Positions 1 through 8,862 of a DNA stretch of 64,000 bases are shown piece after piece. The notes below the pieces were generated by a model that saw only the letters and a program-made list of their open reading frames with translations, ran no database searches and was not told the DNA's origin. This stretch comes from Acinetobacter populi. GTDB lineage: Bacteria > Pseudomonadota > Gammaproteobacteria > Pseudomonadales > Moraxellaceae. The first letter of the stretch is position 1; the number at the start of each line of letters is the position of its first letter. The stretch lies in NCBI RefSeq assembly GCF_002174125.1, contig NZ_NEXX01000001.1, positions 558,001-622,000 on the forward strand. Reading direction: 5' to 3'. A program made the translations under genes and the position numbers.

Positions 1-197
1 ATATCCGGGGCCTTAACTGTAATTCCATCTTCAAAACGTAATAAGTTTTCCAGCAAAACCTTTAATGATTTTGGTAGCCGATCAACTGAACCTAATTTTT
101 TTTCAGCTGCGTTTAAATTAAAAAAGTAATATTGTTGCTGATTGACTTCTAGACAATCCAGACTATCAAAACTATTTTTTTGGGCATAGCTAGCCAT
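1..197 (-). CDS. acnA: Aconitate hydratase A, N-terminal part (runs off left edge)
   Basis: Only the first 65 codons are in the window. The visible protein begins MASYAQKNSFDSL and contains RLPKSLKVLLENLLRFEDG, a block that I recognise as the N-terminus of AcnA-type aconitases (E. coli AcnA has RLPKSLKVLLENLLRWQDG). The enzyme would interconvert citrate and isocitrate in the TCA cycle using a 4Fe-4S cluster whose ligands lie outside the window. The start is supported by AAGGAG about 8 bases upstream. It is divergent from the yfiRNB operon, with about 270 bases of A+T-rich sequence between them. Confidence 0.9.
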   Translation of the reverse strand, partial: MASYAQKNSFDSLDCLEVNQQQYYFFNLNAAEKKLGSVDRLPKSLKVLLENLLRFEDGITVKAPD

Positions 198-466
198 GGT
201 CTTTCTCCTTCGGCTTGGCGGTTAAAATTGTTTAATTATTAATCCGAATTACATAAAAATAACCATACCACTTTTTCATTGTATTAAATGTATGCATTTA
301 TTTTTTTAACCGAAAGAATCAGGTCCTATAAAGAAAGATGTTTGCAGCATCTCAAGCATTAAATTCGAATGAGTTCGCATTTATTACAAATTTAATGGGC
401 TCTATCACTGTTGAAATTTGTCTATTTATTGTATATTTCAAGCCATGAAAATGATTATTTGAATGA

Positions 467-1030
467 GTGAAAGCATTTATGTCATGGAGAAAATCTTATT
501 TTTCCAAAGCAGCGCTGCTCTTTAGTTTAGGCTTAATGCCACTGCATCATGCTCAAGCGCTTCCTGTAAACGCTAATCATTTGGTTTCAGGCATTTTAAG
601 TTATGTATCTTGGGGAACGCATTTAAATCAAATTAATTTTTGTGTGATTGATGGCCCAGCAAACTTTATTAGCTCAAATATTTTTTCCCCTACACCTCAG
701 ATTATCCAACCCCCCAATGTAAAATTTTTCAATTACACTGCTGAACAATTACTAAAGCCCATTGCCTCAAATCCGGCAACACATTGTCAGGTATTTTATT
801 TTGTACAAACCTCTGATACGGTTCAACAGCAAATTATTAATCACAATCCGATCAAAATTTTAACCATCTCAGAAAATAATCCAGAATGTAGTGTCGGAAG
901 TTCATTTTGTATTTATATGGCTAAAAATCAATATAAATTCAAAGTCAATTTAGACAGTTTAAAAGCATCACAAGTGAGAGTGAATTCAAAAGTATTATTA
1001 CTCTCGCAACAGCAAGAGGAACAAGAGTGA
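467..1030 (+). CDS. yfiR: YfiR-like periplasmic inhibitor of a diguanylate cyclase
   Basis: A 187-residue protein of the YfiR/DUF4154 type. An N-terminal signal peptide ends near HHAQA-LPVNA. Cysteines at CVIDG, HCQVF, ECSVG and FCIYM fit the disulfide-containing periplasmic fold of the family, and the end has the usual SQVRVNSKVLLLS strand. In Pseudomonas YfiR holds the inner-membrane cyclase YfiN inactive. The start is uncertain: GTG at 467 or ATG at 479, the latter giving a more typical signal peptide. The stop overlaps the next gene by one base (TGATG), so translation is probably coupled. Confidence 0.8.
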   Translation: MKAFMSWRKSYFSKAALLFSLGLMPLHHAQALPVNANHLVSGILSYVSWGTHLNQINFCVIDGPANFISSNIFSPTPQIIQPPNVKFFNYTAEQLLKPIASNPATHCQVFYFVQTSDTVQQQIINHNPIKILTISENNPECSVGSSFCIYMAKNQYKFKVNLDSLKASQVRVNSKVLLLSQQQEEQE

Positions 1031-2268
1031 TGTTTACACCTATTTCCTCGCAAACTTCGCTAAAGTCTTATCTGATCAAATCACAAGCTTATCTCTCGCT
1101 ACTAATCTTTCTGGTCTGCGTAGTTGGTATGACCGGCATTGCAGCCCATACATTTAAAAAATATTCTGAATATAATCTACAATTAATTGCTCAAGCACTT
1201 TCAGAACAGCTACAGGCGGCAGTGGTATTCGATGATAAACAAACAGTGGATGAAACACTGCTGCTCTTCATCGAAAAATATCCCTTAGAAAGTATTCAGG
1301 TCACACATGTCAATGGACAACTCATTTCTTATATCAATGATGATGCCAAACACAGCTTTTATTCACCTGTACTCGAAAAAATACAAGGCTGGTTAATTTC
1401 AGATCGAGCAGGACATACCGATATTGTTCACAATGGACAGACCATTGCCAAAATTAAAGTGGTCAATAGTGTTATTCCCCTGATTAATTTTTTACAGCAA
1501 TTTCTGATTTTATTTACGATCAGTGTGATATTTGCCCTAATGCTTATCGCCTTTAGCACACGGCTGATTTATCAAAAAATCAGTTATTCACTAGATACGT
1601 TGACTGAAACCACAGAGTCTGTGACGGCACATCGCGATTTTGACCAACGGGTTCCGTCAGGACATATTGCAGAGTTTAATTTAATTTCTCAAAGTTTTAA
1701 TGCCTTACTGGATGAGATTCAAACTTGGCATACTCATCTGCAACAGGAAAACTCTCATCTAGAACATCGTGCCCTGCATGATACCTTAACGCAACTTCCC
1801 AACCGTGCCTATTTTAATCAAAAACTCACTCAACTGTTTGAAAGCCAAGATCAACAGCAATTTGCTTTACTTTATATTGATAATAATAACTTCAAAGAAA
1901 TCAACGATACACATGGACATTTATTTGGTGATGCGGTACTGCGTGAAATGGCGATTCGCCTGAAACTGGCGCTACGTTCAGATGATTTTCTGGCACGTAT
2001 CGGCGGTGATGAGTTTGCTGTATTATTACTGAATATTAACAAGCCAATCTATGCGATGACTGTTGCCCAGAATCTATTGCATGTTAGTGATATTCCGCTT
2101 TCAATTGACAATCTTAGCATCCAGTTTAGCTTTAGTATTGGTATTGCACTATCTTCCAATGCAAAATCGGTTGAAGACTTAATTCATCAAGCAGATCAGG
2201 CCATGTATCAAGCCAAATTAAGTGATATACAAAAATTGGCGATATATGATCATCAATCCTCTTATTAA
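1030..2268 (+). CDS. yfiN: YfiN-like membrane diguanylate cyclase (GGDEF)
   Basis: Predicted to make cyclic di-GMP from GTP. Layout: a transmembrane helix at about residues 18-38, a periplasmic sensor region, a second helix at about 155-180, a HAMP-like linker, then a GGDEF domain with intact GGDEF at about 325-329. RSDD lies five residues before it and matches the RxxD inhibitory product site. No EAL domain is present. ATG at 1030 is preferred over GTG at 1027 because of AGAGGAAC upstream. It is the middle gene of yfiRNB, so activity is probably set by YfiR and YfiB; this follows from the Pseudomonas system and is inferred here. Confidence 0.85.
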   Translation: MFTPISSQTSLKSYLIKSQAYLSLLIFLVCVVGMTGIAAHTFKKYSEYNLQLIAQALSEQLQAAVVFDDKQTVDETLLLFIEKYPLESIQVTHVNGQLISYINDDAKHSFYSPVLEKIQGWLISDRAGHTDIVHNGQTIAKIKVVNSVIPLINFLQQFLILFTISVIFALMLIAFSTRLIYQKISYSLDTLTETTESVTAHRDFDQRVPSGHIAEFNLISQSFNALLDEIQTWHTHLQQENSHLEHRALHDTLTQLPNRAYFNQKLTQLFESQDQQQFALLYIDNNNFKEINDTHGHLFGDAVLREMAIRLKLALRSDDFLARIGGDEFAVLLLNINKPIYAMTVAQNLLHVSDIPLSIDNLSIQFSFSIGIALSSNAKSVEDLIHQADQAMYQAKLSDIQKLAIYDHQSSY

Positions 2269-2285
2269 CTTTTCCAAGGGCGCCT

Positions 2286-2768
2286 ATGAAAACTCATCAC
2301 AATCTCAAGCTTTTTATGATACTCGGCCTAGCAATCGTACTCAGCGGATGTCTAGGACTCGGTGGTTTGTCACGTCATCAAATTAAAGTGTTAAAACAAC
2401 AAGGCTTTACCTATACCGAAGAAGGTTGGGTACTGGATATGCCAACACGATTATTGTTTGAATCAGATCAATATTTAATTAACGCGGATACACAAAACAA
2501 CATTGCACAGCTTAGCCAAAAATTAAAATCGATTAAAATTAATAAAATTATTATTCAAGGACATACTGATAATACCGGTAATGCACAATATAATGAAGAA
2601 TTATCATTAAAACGTGCCCAAAGTGTTGCATATATCGCCCAACAAAATGGCTTTGTAGAGAATAATATTAAAATTGTTGGCTATGGTTCAAGCAAACCAA
2701 TTGCGAGCAATGATACTGAAGAAGGCCGTAGTGAAAACCGTCGGGTTGCTATTATTGTTGTGCCTTGA
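2286..2768 (+). CDS. yfiB: YfiB-like OmpA-family outer-membrane lipoprotein
   Basis: A 160-residue lipoprotein. The lipobox LSGC puts the acylated cysteine near residue 22. From about residue 50 there is an OmpA-like peptidoglycan-binding domain with GHTDNTGNAQYNEELSLKRA and the late GRSENRRVAI motif. In the Yfi system this protein sequesters YfiR and so releases YfiN under envelope stress. It starts 17 bases after yfiN on the same strand, and a good terminator follows 22 bases after the stop, so it closes the operon. Confidence 0.85.
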   Translation: MKTHHNLKLFMILGLAIVLSGCLGLGGLSRHQIKVLKQQGFTYTEEGWVLDMPTRLLFESDQYLINADTQNNIAQLSQKLKSIKINKIIIQGHTDNTGNAQYNEELSLKRAQSVAYIAQQNGFVENNIKIVGYGSSKPIASNDTEEGRSENRRVAIIVVP

Positions 2769-2790
2769 TGATAAAAAAAATTTTTGAATC

Positions 2791-2815
2791 AGCAATGTTT
2801 CGGCATTGCTTTTTG
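2791..2815 (+). terminator. Rho-independent terminator of yfiRNB
   Basis: A perfect 7-bp stem AGCAATG/CATTGCT with loop TTTCGG is followed by TTTTTG, 22 bases after the yfiB stop. Confidence 0.8.
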
Positions 2816-3177
2816 TGTGAAGGATTAAAAATTAAAAAGTCTTAATCACCTTGCTACCATTTTCTCATTCAAATAAAAATTCTGCTGACACTAATTTAGA
2901 TTTTATCTAACCTTTTTAAAATCTACCAATTTAAAATCTCAAAATTATGATTGAATTCTTATATCCATAATTTCGCTCTTATCACTTAAAAGTTTCTTTA
3001 ATTTCTGCATTGATATCACATATATCGAGTGTTTGTTATTGTATTACAATCAATTTTTAAAATAAGAAATTTGTGATTTTTTTATACACAAACTCCTTAT
3101 AATGTCAAACAGTCTAGATTTATATGAAGCGTATTCAGAAAAAAATAAATAATTGAAGATGAATATAACCTAATCTA
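2816..3177. other. A+T-rich convergent spacer, nothing recognised
   Basis: About 360 bases between yfiB and the convergent aldehyde dehydrogenase gene. I see no open frame with a ribosome site and no strong hairpin. Confidence 0.5.
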
Positions 3178-4665
3178 TCAATAACACATCATCACAGATT
3201 TAAGCTCAGTATAATCCTCAATAAATGCATCAGAAAACTCTCTACCGATCCCGGAAGCCTTGGCACCGCCAAACGGTACGGAGGGATCCAGAAAAGTATG
3301 CATATTGACCCATACTGTGCCGACTTCCAATTGTGGAATCATACGCATGATTTTAGACAAATCATTACTCCAGACACTGGCTGTTAAACCAAACCGTCCC
3401 TGATTCATTTTTTCAATCAGTTCATCTTCATGTTCAAAAGGCATCACGGCGAGAATCGGACCAAAGATCTCCTCACAGAATATAGGATCATTCATACCAG
3501 TACTCCGAACCAATGTCGGCTGCATATAAAACCCGTGTTGTTCAAGAATTTCACCACCCGCGAGTATTTGCTGATTCTCGCGCGCCAAATCCAGATAGTG
3601 CTTGACCTTTTGAAAATGCGATGCATTGGATAATGGGCCAAAATGTGCATCTTCTTCCAAAGGTGAACTAATCTTAAACTGTTGCATGGCAGCCGAACAT
3701 TTTGCAACAAATTCATCATAACGACTTTGATGCACAAAGAAACGTTCCGGTGCAGCACAAACCTGCCCCTGATGAACCAATGATGACTGTAATAATGAAG
3801 GTAAATATTGATCAATATCAGCATCGGCCAAAATAGCAACAGCATTCTTGCCCCCCAACTCCAGACTCACCCGAGTTAAATCACTATCCATGGCCATTTT
3901 ACCAATAGCAATACCTGTCGGAACCGAACCGGTAAACGATACCTTTTTCACCAAAGGCGATGCTATCAACAACTGCCCAGTTTCTCCCAAGCCAGTCACG
4001 ACATTAATTACTCCTTTCGGAATACCCGCTTCAATCGCTATTTCTGCCAGACGTAATAAGGATAAAGGCGTATATTCACTGGGTTTGAGCACAATAGTAC
4101 AACCAGTCGTTAAAGCAGACGCAATTTTCCAGATGCCGATCATCAAGGAAAAATTCCATGGCACAATCCCAGCCACGACACCCACCGGCTGCCGTAGCGT
4201 AAATGCTGTATATTTTTCACCGTGCATTGAAGGCAAAGAAGGCTGCATGGTTTTACCACTAATTTTGGTCGCCCAACCGGCAAAATAGCGTAGAAATACC
4301 ACACTTTGCGCGACTTCCAAATGACGGGAAATATTAATCATCTTACCGGAATTTAATGTTTCCAATTGCGCCAACTCTTCGGCATGTTGTTCAACCAAAT
4401 CAGCCAATTTATTCAACAAAACCCCTTTTTCATAGGGAGAAATATTTGCCCATTGCTGTTTAAAAGCATGATGCGCACTTTGTACAGCTTGCTCGACATC
4501 ATGTTTATCACCGATGCTGATACTGGAAATAGTTTGCTCGGTGGCCGGGTTAATTAACTCAAAACGTTGGGTATTTAAGGAGGCTTTTTGTTCACCGTCA
4601 ATAAAATGTCCATGCTGGCGCTGTAAGAATTGCTGTACGGAAGCCAATATTGTAATTTCGCTCAT
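3178..4665 (-). CDS. NAD-dependent aldehyde dehydrogenase, phenylacetaldehyde (FeaB) type
   Basis: A 495-residue aldehyde dehydrogenase of normal length. Visible family features are the NAD-binding segment VPWNFSLMIGIWKIASAL, the KPSEYTPL motif, the general-base glutamate in LELGGKNA, the nucleophile in GQVCAAPER, and EEIFGPI. It would oxidise an aldehyde to its acid in the cytoplasm. AGGA lies 9 bases before the start. It follows the GMC dehydrogenase by 62 bases on the same strand, so alcohol to aldehyde to acid is a sensible pair. The FeaR-like regulator upstream suggests an arylacetaldehyde such as phenyl- or indoleacetaldehyde. Betaine aldehyde dehydrogenase is the main alternative. Confidence 0.8.
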   Translation of the reverse strand: MSEITILASVQQFLQRQHGHFIDGEQKASLNTQRFELINPATEQTISSISIGDKHDVEQAVQSAHHAFKQQWANISPYEKGVLLNKLADLVEQHAEELAQLETLNSGKMINISRHLEVAQSVVFLRYFAGWATKISGKTMQPSLPSMHGEKYTAFTLRQPVGVVAGIVPWNFSLMIGIWKIASALTTGCTIVLKPSEYTPLSLLRLAEIAIEAGIPKGVINVVTGLGETGQLLIASPLVKKVSFTGSVPTGIAIGKMAMDSDLTRVSLELGGKNAVAILADADIDQYLPSLLQSSLVHQGQVCAAPERFFVHQSRYDEFVAKCSAAMQQFKISSPLEEDAHFGPLSNASHFQKVKHYLDLARENQQILAGGEILEQHGFYMQPTLVRSTGMNDPIFCEEIFGPILAVMPFEHEDELIEKMNQGRFGLTASVWSNDLSKIMRMIPQLEVGTVWVNMHTFLDPSVPFGGAKASGIGREFSDAFIEDYTELKSVMMCY

Positions 4666-4727
4666 GATTTTTTCCTGATTGCCTAAAAATATTAGATTGA
4701 TTTGATGACCTTAGACCATCAGAGACG

Positions 4728-6329
4728 TTAAGGATTTAAAATAAAATCCGCACCACGCTCACCGATCATGATGGCAATGGCATTGGTATTACCACTAGGT
4801 ACTTGCGGACAAATCGAGCAATCAATCACTCTTAAATTCTTCATACCATGAACTTTCAGCTGTAAATCCGTAACAGACTTTTGTGGATCCACACCCATAC
4901 AGCATGAACCACCTGGGTGATAAACCGTTTTAATATTTTGTCGCATCCATGCTTCAATCGCATCACCATCTTCTGGCAATGTTTGCGCAGGTTCAGTCAC
5001 TTGTTTGATAATGGCTTGTAAAGCAGGTTGCTGAAACATTTTTAAACCCTGTTGGACTGCACGAATATTGCCTGCAACATCATCGGAATGACCCAGATAA
5101 TTTGGATCAATGACAGGCAAATCCTTTGGGTTATTACTACGTAAGGTTACTCGCCCCCGAGCCTTAGGTTGTAGATGTCCCACCTTGATGGTAAGGCCAT
5201 GTTCTTGTGCTGCCTCTTTCTCTCCCGGGGTATTATCAAAATTATCCAGAATCGGTAAAAAATGGAATTGAATGTCTGCCCGGCCCTGCTGTTGACTATC
5301 AACAAAACCTGCACCCTCAAGAATATTTGAGGTTAATAGACCAGACCGCGTCAACATCCACTGTAAGCCGTGCTTAAGTGCCTTTAAGCCCTGATCTTCA
5401 TCCAAAATACTGATTGGATCCTTGATCGTGGCATTCACCGACATATGTAAATGATCATGAAAATTCTCACCAACTGGCAAATCTCGAATACACGTAATCT
5501 CATGTTGTGCTAATTGTTGTTTTGGTCCTATGCCAGATAATAACAAGACTTTTGGACTGCCAATTGCACCAGCACTGACAATGATTTCTTGTTTTGCCTT
5601 AACCTGAATCGGCGCCTGATCTGCAATACTATAGATCACCCCAGTTGCAATATCGTTCTCAACCTCAATTTTATGCACTAAGGCCTGTGTGATAATGGTC
5701 AGTTTGGGATTATCTTTTACCGATTTTAAATAGGTTTGCGATACACTGGCACGTTCACCATTTTTAGTCGTAGTTTGATAAAAACCCACACCTTCTTGCG
5801 ACCAACCATTAAAATCATTGACATATTTTAGGCCCATTTGCTGCCCAGCTCGAATACATGCAAGTGTTAATGGATGACGATAACGATTTTCACTGACAGG
5901 TAAATGTCCACCTTGACTATGGTATTGATCAGACAAGCTTTCATTGTTTTCCGCTTTTTTAAAATAAGGCAACACATCTTGATAGCCCCATCCCTGACAC
6001 CCCCAGTCCTTTTCCCATGATTCATAATCCTGACGCTGACCGCGAATATAAATCATTCCGTTGACCGAACTACCACCACCCAATACCTTACCTTGCGCCA
6101 AAATCATTTCACGCTGGTTACAATGCTGCTGTGGCACAGACATATAAGGCCATGATTTTTGTTGAAATACCTTAACTACCGTAGCAGGTATTTTATGGAA
6201 AATACTACTATCTGGCTCGCCAGCTTCCAATAATAATACTGAACCTGCATTTGCTTCGAGCAAACGGGTTGCCACCACACATCCGGCAGAACCAGCACCA
6301 ATAATAATATAATCAAAAACTTTATCCAT
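4728..6329 (-). CDS. GMC-family FAD alcohol dehydrogenase (choline dehydrogenase-like)
   Basis: A 533-residue flavoprotein with the FAD-binding IIIGAGSAGCVVATRL at the N-terminus, the GMC signature GKVLGGGSSVNGMIYIRG near residues 80-97, and the second signature GAIGSPKVLLLSGIGP around 255-270. The catalytic-histidine region near the C-terminus reads YHPGGSCCMG, and the expected asparagine lies in SGNTNAIAIMIGE. The family oxidises primary alcohols to aldehydes. It is the first gene of a pair with the aldehyde dehydrogenase. Annotation as choline dehydrogenase would be weak, because no betaine regulator or transporter is adjacent; an aryl or indolyl alcohol is plausible given the neighbours. 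Confidence 0.8.
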   Translation of the reverse strand: MDKVFDYIIIGAGSAGCVVATRLLEANAGSVLLLEAGEPDSSIFHKIPATVVKVFQQKSWPYMSVPQQHCNQREMILAQGKVLGGGSSVNGMIYIRGQRQDYESWEKDWGCQGWGYQDVLPYFKKAENNESLSDQYHSQGGHLPVSENRYRHPLTLACIRAGQQMGLKYVNDFNGWSQEGVGFYQTTTKNGERASVSQTYLKSVKDNPKLTIITQALVHKIEVENDIATGVIYSIADQAPIQVKAKQEIIVSAGAIGSPKVLLLSGIGPKQQLAQHEITCIRDLPVGENFHDHLHMSVNATIKDPISILDEDQGLKALKHGLQWMLTRSGLLTSNILEGAGFVDSQQQGRADIQFHFLPILDNFDNTPGEKEAAQEHGLTIKVGHLQPKARGRVTLRSNNPKDLPVIDPNYLGHSDDVAGNIRAVQQGLKMFQQPALQAIIKQVTEPAQTLPEDGDAIEAWMRQNIKTVYHPGGSCCMGVDPQKSVTDLQLKVHGMKNLRVIDCSICPQVPSGNTNAIAIMIGERGADFILNP

Positions 6330-6457
6330 TTAACACCTCGATTAGCCATTGAATTAATCATGGGATTAATAGGATTACATGCGATTTATCATCATCTGTC
6401 TTGACTGTATTTGCCTAAAACTTGTATTAGTGTGACATTATTTAAAATAATAAATAT

Positions 6458-7372
6458 TTAATTTAAAAGCTGAACTCTCAATTGACGTGGTGCAATACCA
6501 TACTGCTTTTTAAAACAACGGGAAAAATGAGAACTGTCCTCGAATCCCCATTTAAGTGCAATTTCAGTCAATGAAATCTTTTGATTATCCAGATTGATAA
6601 TTTCTTTATAGATCTGTTGTAATCTTAAATATTGTATATATCGACTAATAGATTGATTTTCACCTGAAAATAATCGGTAAAGTTGCCGAGAAGAAATTCC
6701 TAAATGATCTGAAATTAATTTTGGACCCAAATATGGATTCTGTAATTGCTCTATAATAAATCGTTCCGCGCGATATTTCATGGGATCAACTTTTAGGTTT
6801 GAATCATAATGTATCATTGGTTTTAATAAAGCAATTAAAGCATCTTCAAATGCATTTCCATCTTGCTGTGAATGCCAGAGCTCAATCTGATCATGGGCAA
6901 TTTGTTGCAGAATATTTTTAAGTAAATGTCCACTCATATTACTGGTATTTAATCTGCCAAAATGCTGTGCTGTGATATCATTGATCAATAATTTTTCTCG
7001 GGAAAGATGTACAGAAATATGTTCAAACATACCTTGCGGGAACATTTCGATAGTCTTTGCGGTATCAAGTAAAACGATATCATTTTCATTTATTTGTATT
7101 TTTTGTTCATCTTGATAAATCAGCATTTTTCCTTTGGGTTGAAAAATCAAAAAGCAGAAACGATCTTCAGCACGGTCCAACTTGCCTTTTTGGCGAACTA
7201 TCTGATTGGCATTGCTGCGAATAAAAGCAACTTCTGTGTTGCCTAATTGATAAGCTCGCACTTCTCCAATAAACAAAGCTTGATCAGCATTAAACTTTGT
7301 TTCAAATGCACCACATACAGATTCAATATGTTCTGTCCAGACAGAAATTTGAGAAAGATTTGCTTTAATCAT
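6458..7372 (-). CDS. AraC-family regulator, FeaR-like
   Basis: About 304 residues from the ATG chosen here (a GTG 21 bases further out is possible, but AGGGAT sits correctly for this ATG). The N-terminal two-thirds is an AraC-binding-like sensor with CFLIFQPKGKM and DIVLLDTAKTIEMFP. The C-terminus carries two helix-turn-helices, with ISSRQLYRLFSGENQSISRY and the AraC signature TEIALKWGFEDSSHFSRCFK. The arrangement matches FeaR, the activator of aromatic-amine and arylacetaldehyde oxidation. It lies directly upstream of the GMC/aldehyde dehydrogenase pair in the same orientation and probably activates them; the inducer is unknown. Confidence 0.75.
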   Translation of the reverse strand: MIKANLSQISVWTEHIESVCGAFETKFNADQALFIGEVRAYQLGNTEVAFIRSNANQIVRQKGKLDRAEDRFCFLIFQPKGKMLIYQDEQKIQINENDIVLLDTAKTIEMFPQGMFEHISVHLSREKLLINDITAQHFGRLNTSNMSGHLLKNILQQIAHDQIELWHSQQDGNAFEDALIALLKPMIHYDSNLKVDPMKYRAERFIIEQLQNPYLGPKLISDHLGISSRQLYRLFSGENQSISRYIQYLRLQQIYKEIINLDNQKISLTEIALKWGFEDSSHFSRCFKKQYGIAPRQLRVQLLN

Positions 7373-7481
7373 ATCTATCCCTACAAAATACACTTAAAAT
7401 TCATTTCCACCTGAATAAACATGCATTTTATATACCAACACCTGAGTTATAAATATTTAATTACAACTCAGGAATTTTATT

Positions 7482-7952
7482 TTAACTCAAATTATTTTTA
7501 ATTATTTTTAAGGCATCGTTTAGTTTTTTAATTTCAGAAGGTTTTAATCCAGCAAAGCTATCATTAAATAATAATGAAGTAATTTCATTAATTTTAATTA
7601 CCATATCATGGCCTTTTGTGGTCAGACTGACTCTAGTAATTCGACTATCGGTATCACATACTGAAGTATCCAAAATACCTTCATCTTTTAACCGGTAAAT
7701 AATTTTGGTCGCTGTAGGAATCTTGATAATTGCCATCTCAGCCAATTCGGAAATACTCGCATTCTGTCTTGCATGTACAGCCAGAATAATCCGTCGTCTG
7801 GAATTATCCAAACCATATTGTTTTAATGAATTATCCATTTTTGTAATATATAATCCATGTACCTGTGAAATCCAGTAATAAGGAAAATCATCAATACTAA
7901 AATCATCATGTATTGGAAAATATTTGGAGTATTTATTTGTCATCTTCAGCAT
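7482..7952 (-). CDS. MarR-family transcriptional regulator (candidate IacR)
   Basis: A 156-residue winged-helix protein with the MarR pattern: an N-terminal dimerisation helix, recognition region ISELAEMAIIKIPTATKIIYRL, and the wing DTDSRITRVSLTTKGHD. It may start at 7952 or at the ATG at 7943. The known iac clusters are controlled by a MarR-type repressor, IacR, and this is the only stand-alone MarR gene in the catabolic region, so it is a candidate. It sits about 9 kb from the iac genes and could instead control the adjacent aldolase/importer operon. Confidence 0.7.
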   Translation of the reverse strand: MLKMTNKYSKYFPIHDDFSIDDFPYYWISQVHGLYITKMDNSLKQYGLDNSRRRIILAVHARQNASISELAEMAIIKIPTATKIIYRLKDEGILDTSVCDTDSRITRVSLTTKGHDMVIKINEITSLLFNDSFAGLKPSEIKKLNDALKIIKNNLS

Positions 7953-8035
7953 TCACAAATCAGTTTGTTTTTTTAGTTTATCATTTCCTTATCCTGATAA
8001 AAATATAAAGATGAAAAATAATGATATTCCTGCAT

Positions 8036-8067
8036 ATAAAAATAGAGTTGCAGAATACAACTCTATT
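8036..8067 (-). terminator. Terminator after the importer/aldolase operon
   Basis: A perfect 10-bp stem AATAGAGTTG/CAACTCTATT with a 7-base loop, flanked by A/T runs on both sides, lies 31 bases after the aldolase stop on the minus strand. Confidence 0.75.
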
Positions 8068-8098
8068 TTTATACCAATCATTTAATGATTTATAGTAT

Positions 8099-8845
8099 TC
8101 ATTTTTCACTTTGCATCTTACGCACCATGGCATCGAAAAATTTTGTAGCAAACCCACTTTCCCGTATCAACATTGCAGTTAAATCAGCACATTTTTCTTT
8201 AATATCATCTGCTAGTGGCACATCTTCCCCACCCATTGCATCAGCCTGACATTGAATTTCCGCTGCGCGCTGTACTGTCCAGAGTAAGAAAAAAGCTTTT
8301 TCTATACTGCTTTCACCGACTGCAATGCCATGATTACGCAGCACAAGAATATGCTTATCACCCAAACTTTGAATCATTCGTTCTTTTTCATCTTGAAATA
8401 AAGTGATGCCCTCAAATGCATGATAACCAATACGACCATAGAGCTGTGCCCCATAAAAACTATCGTATTTAAAGGCCTGTTTTTTTTGCACAATGGCACT
8501 AATCGGTGTGGTATGGGTATGAATTAAACAGCAGATATCTTCACGAGCAGTATGAATTGCACTATGTAATGCAAATCCGGCAGGATTCCCATCATATGCA
8601 GAGGGTTCAACTTTATTGCCGGTATGATCCACTTTCAACAGGTTTTCAGGTGTCACTTCGCTGTAATTTAATCCAAAAGGATTAACCAGATAATAGGCAT
8701 GTTCACCTGGCAAACGTGCAGAAATATGATTGAAAATTGTTTCTGTCCAACCAAAAAAATCGACCAGATGATAGCATTGGGCCAGTTTAACCCGCAGTTC
8801 CCATTCCTGTTGAGAACAATTTAATGTAGTAACTGATGAGTTCAT
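8099..8845 (-). CDS. Class II aldolase/adducin-family protein
   Basis: 248 residues from the ATG with AGAGGA 7 bases upstream. Class II aldolase features are visible: the zinc-binding LIHTHTTPISAI and the later ILVLRNHG histidine. The acidic residue lies in HAFEGI. Enzymes of this family perform metal-dependent retro-aldol or decarboxylation reactions on hydroxy acids and sugar phosphates. It is the last gene of the operon that starts with the ABC importer genes, 17 bases after the PanE-like gene, so it probably acts on the imported substrate. The exact substrate cannot be read from the sequence. Confidence 0.75.
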   Translation of the reverse strand: MNSSVTTLNCSQQEWELRVKLAQCYHLVDFFGWTETIFNHISARLPGEHAYYLVNPFGLNYSEVTPENLLKVDHTGNKVEPSAYDGNPAGFALHSAIHTAREDICCLIHTHTTPISAIVQKKQAFKYDSFYGAQLYGRIGYHAFEGITLFQDEKERMIQSLGDKHILVLRNHGIAVGESSIEKAFFLLWTVQRAAEIQCQADAMGGEDVPLADDIKEKCADLTAMLIRESGFATKFFDAMVRKMQSEK

Positions 8846-8862
8846 TTTATTTTCCTCTAAGA

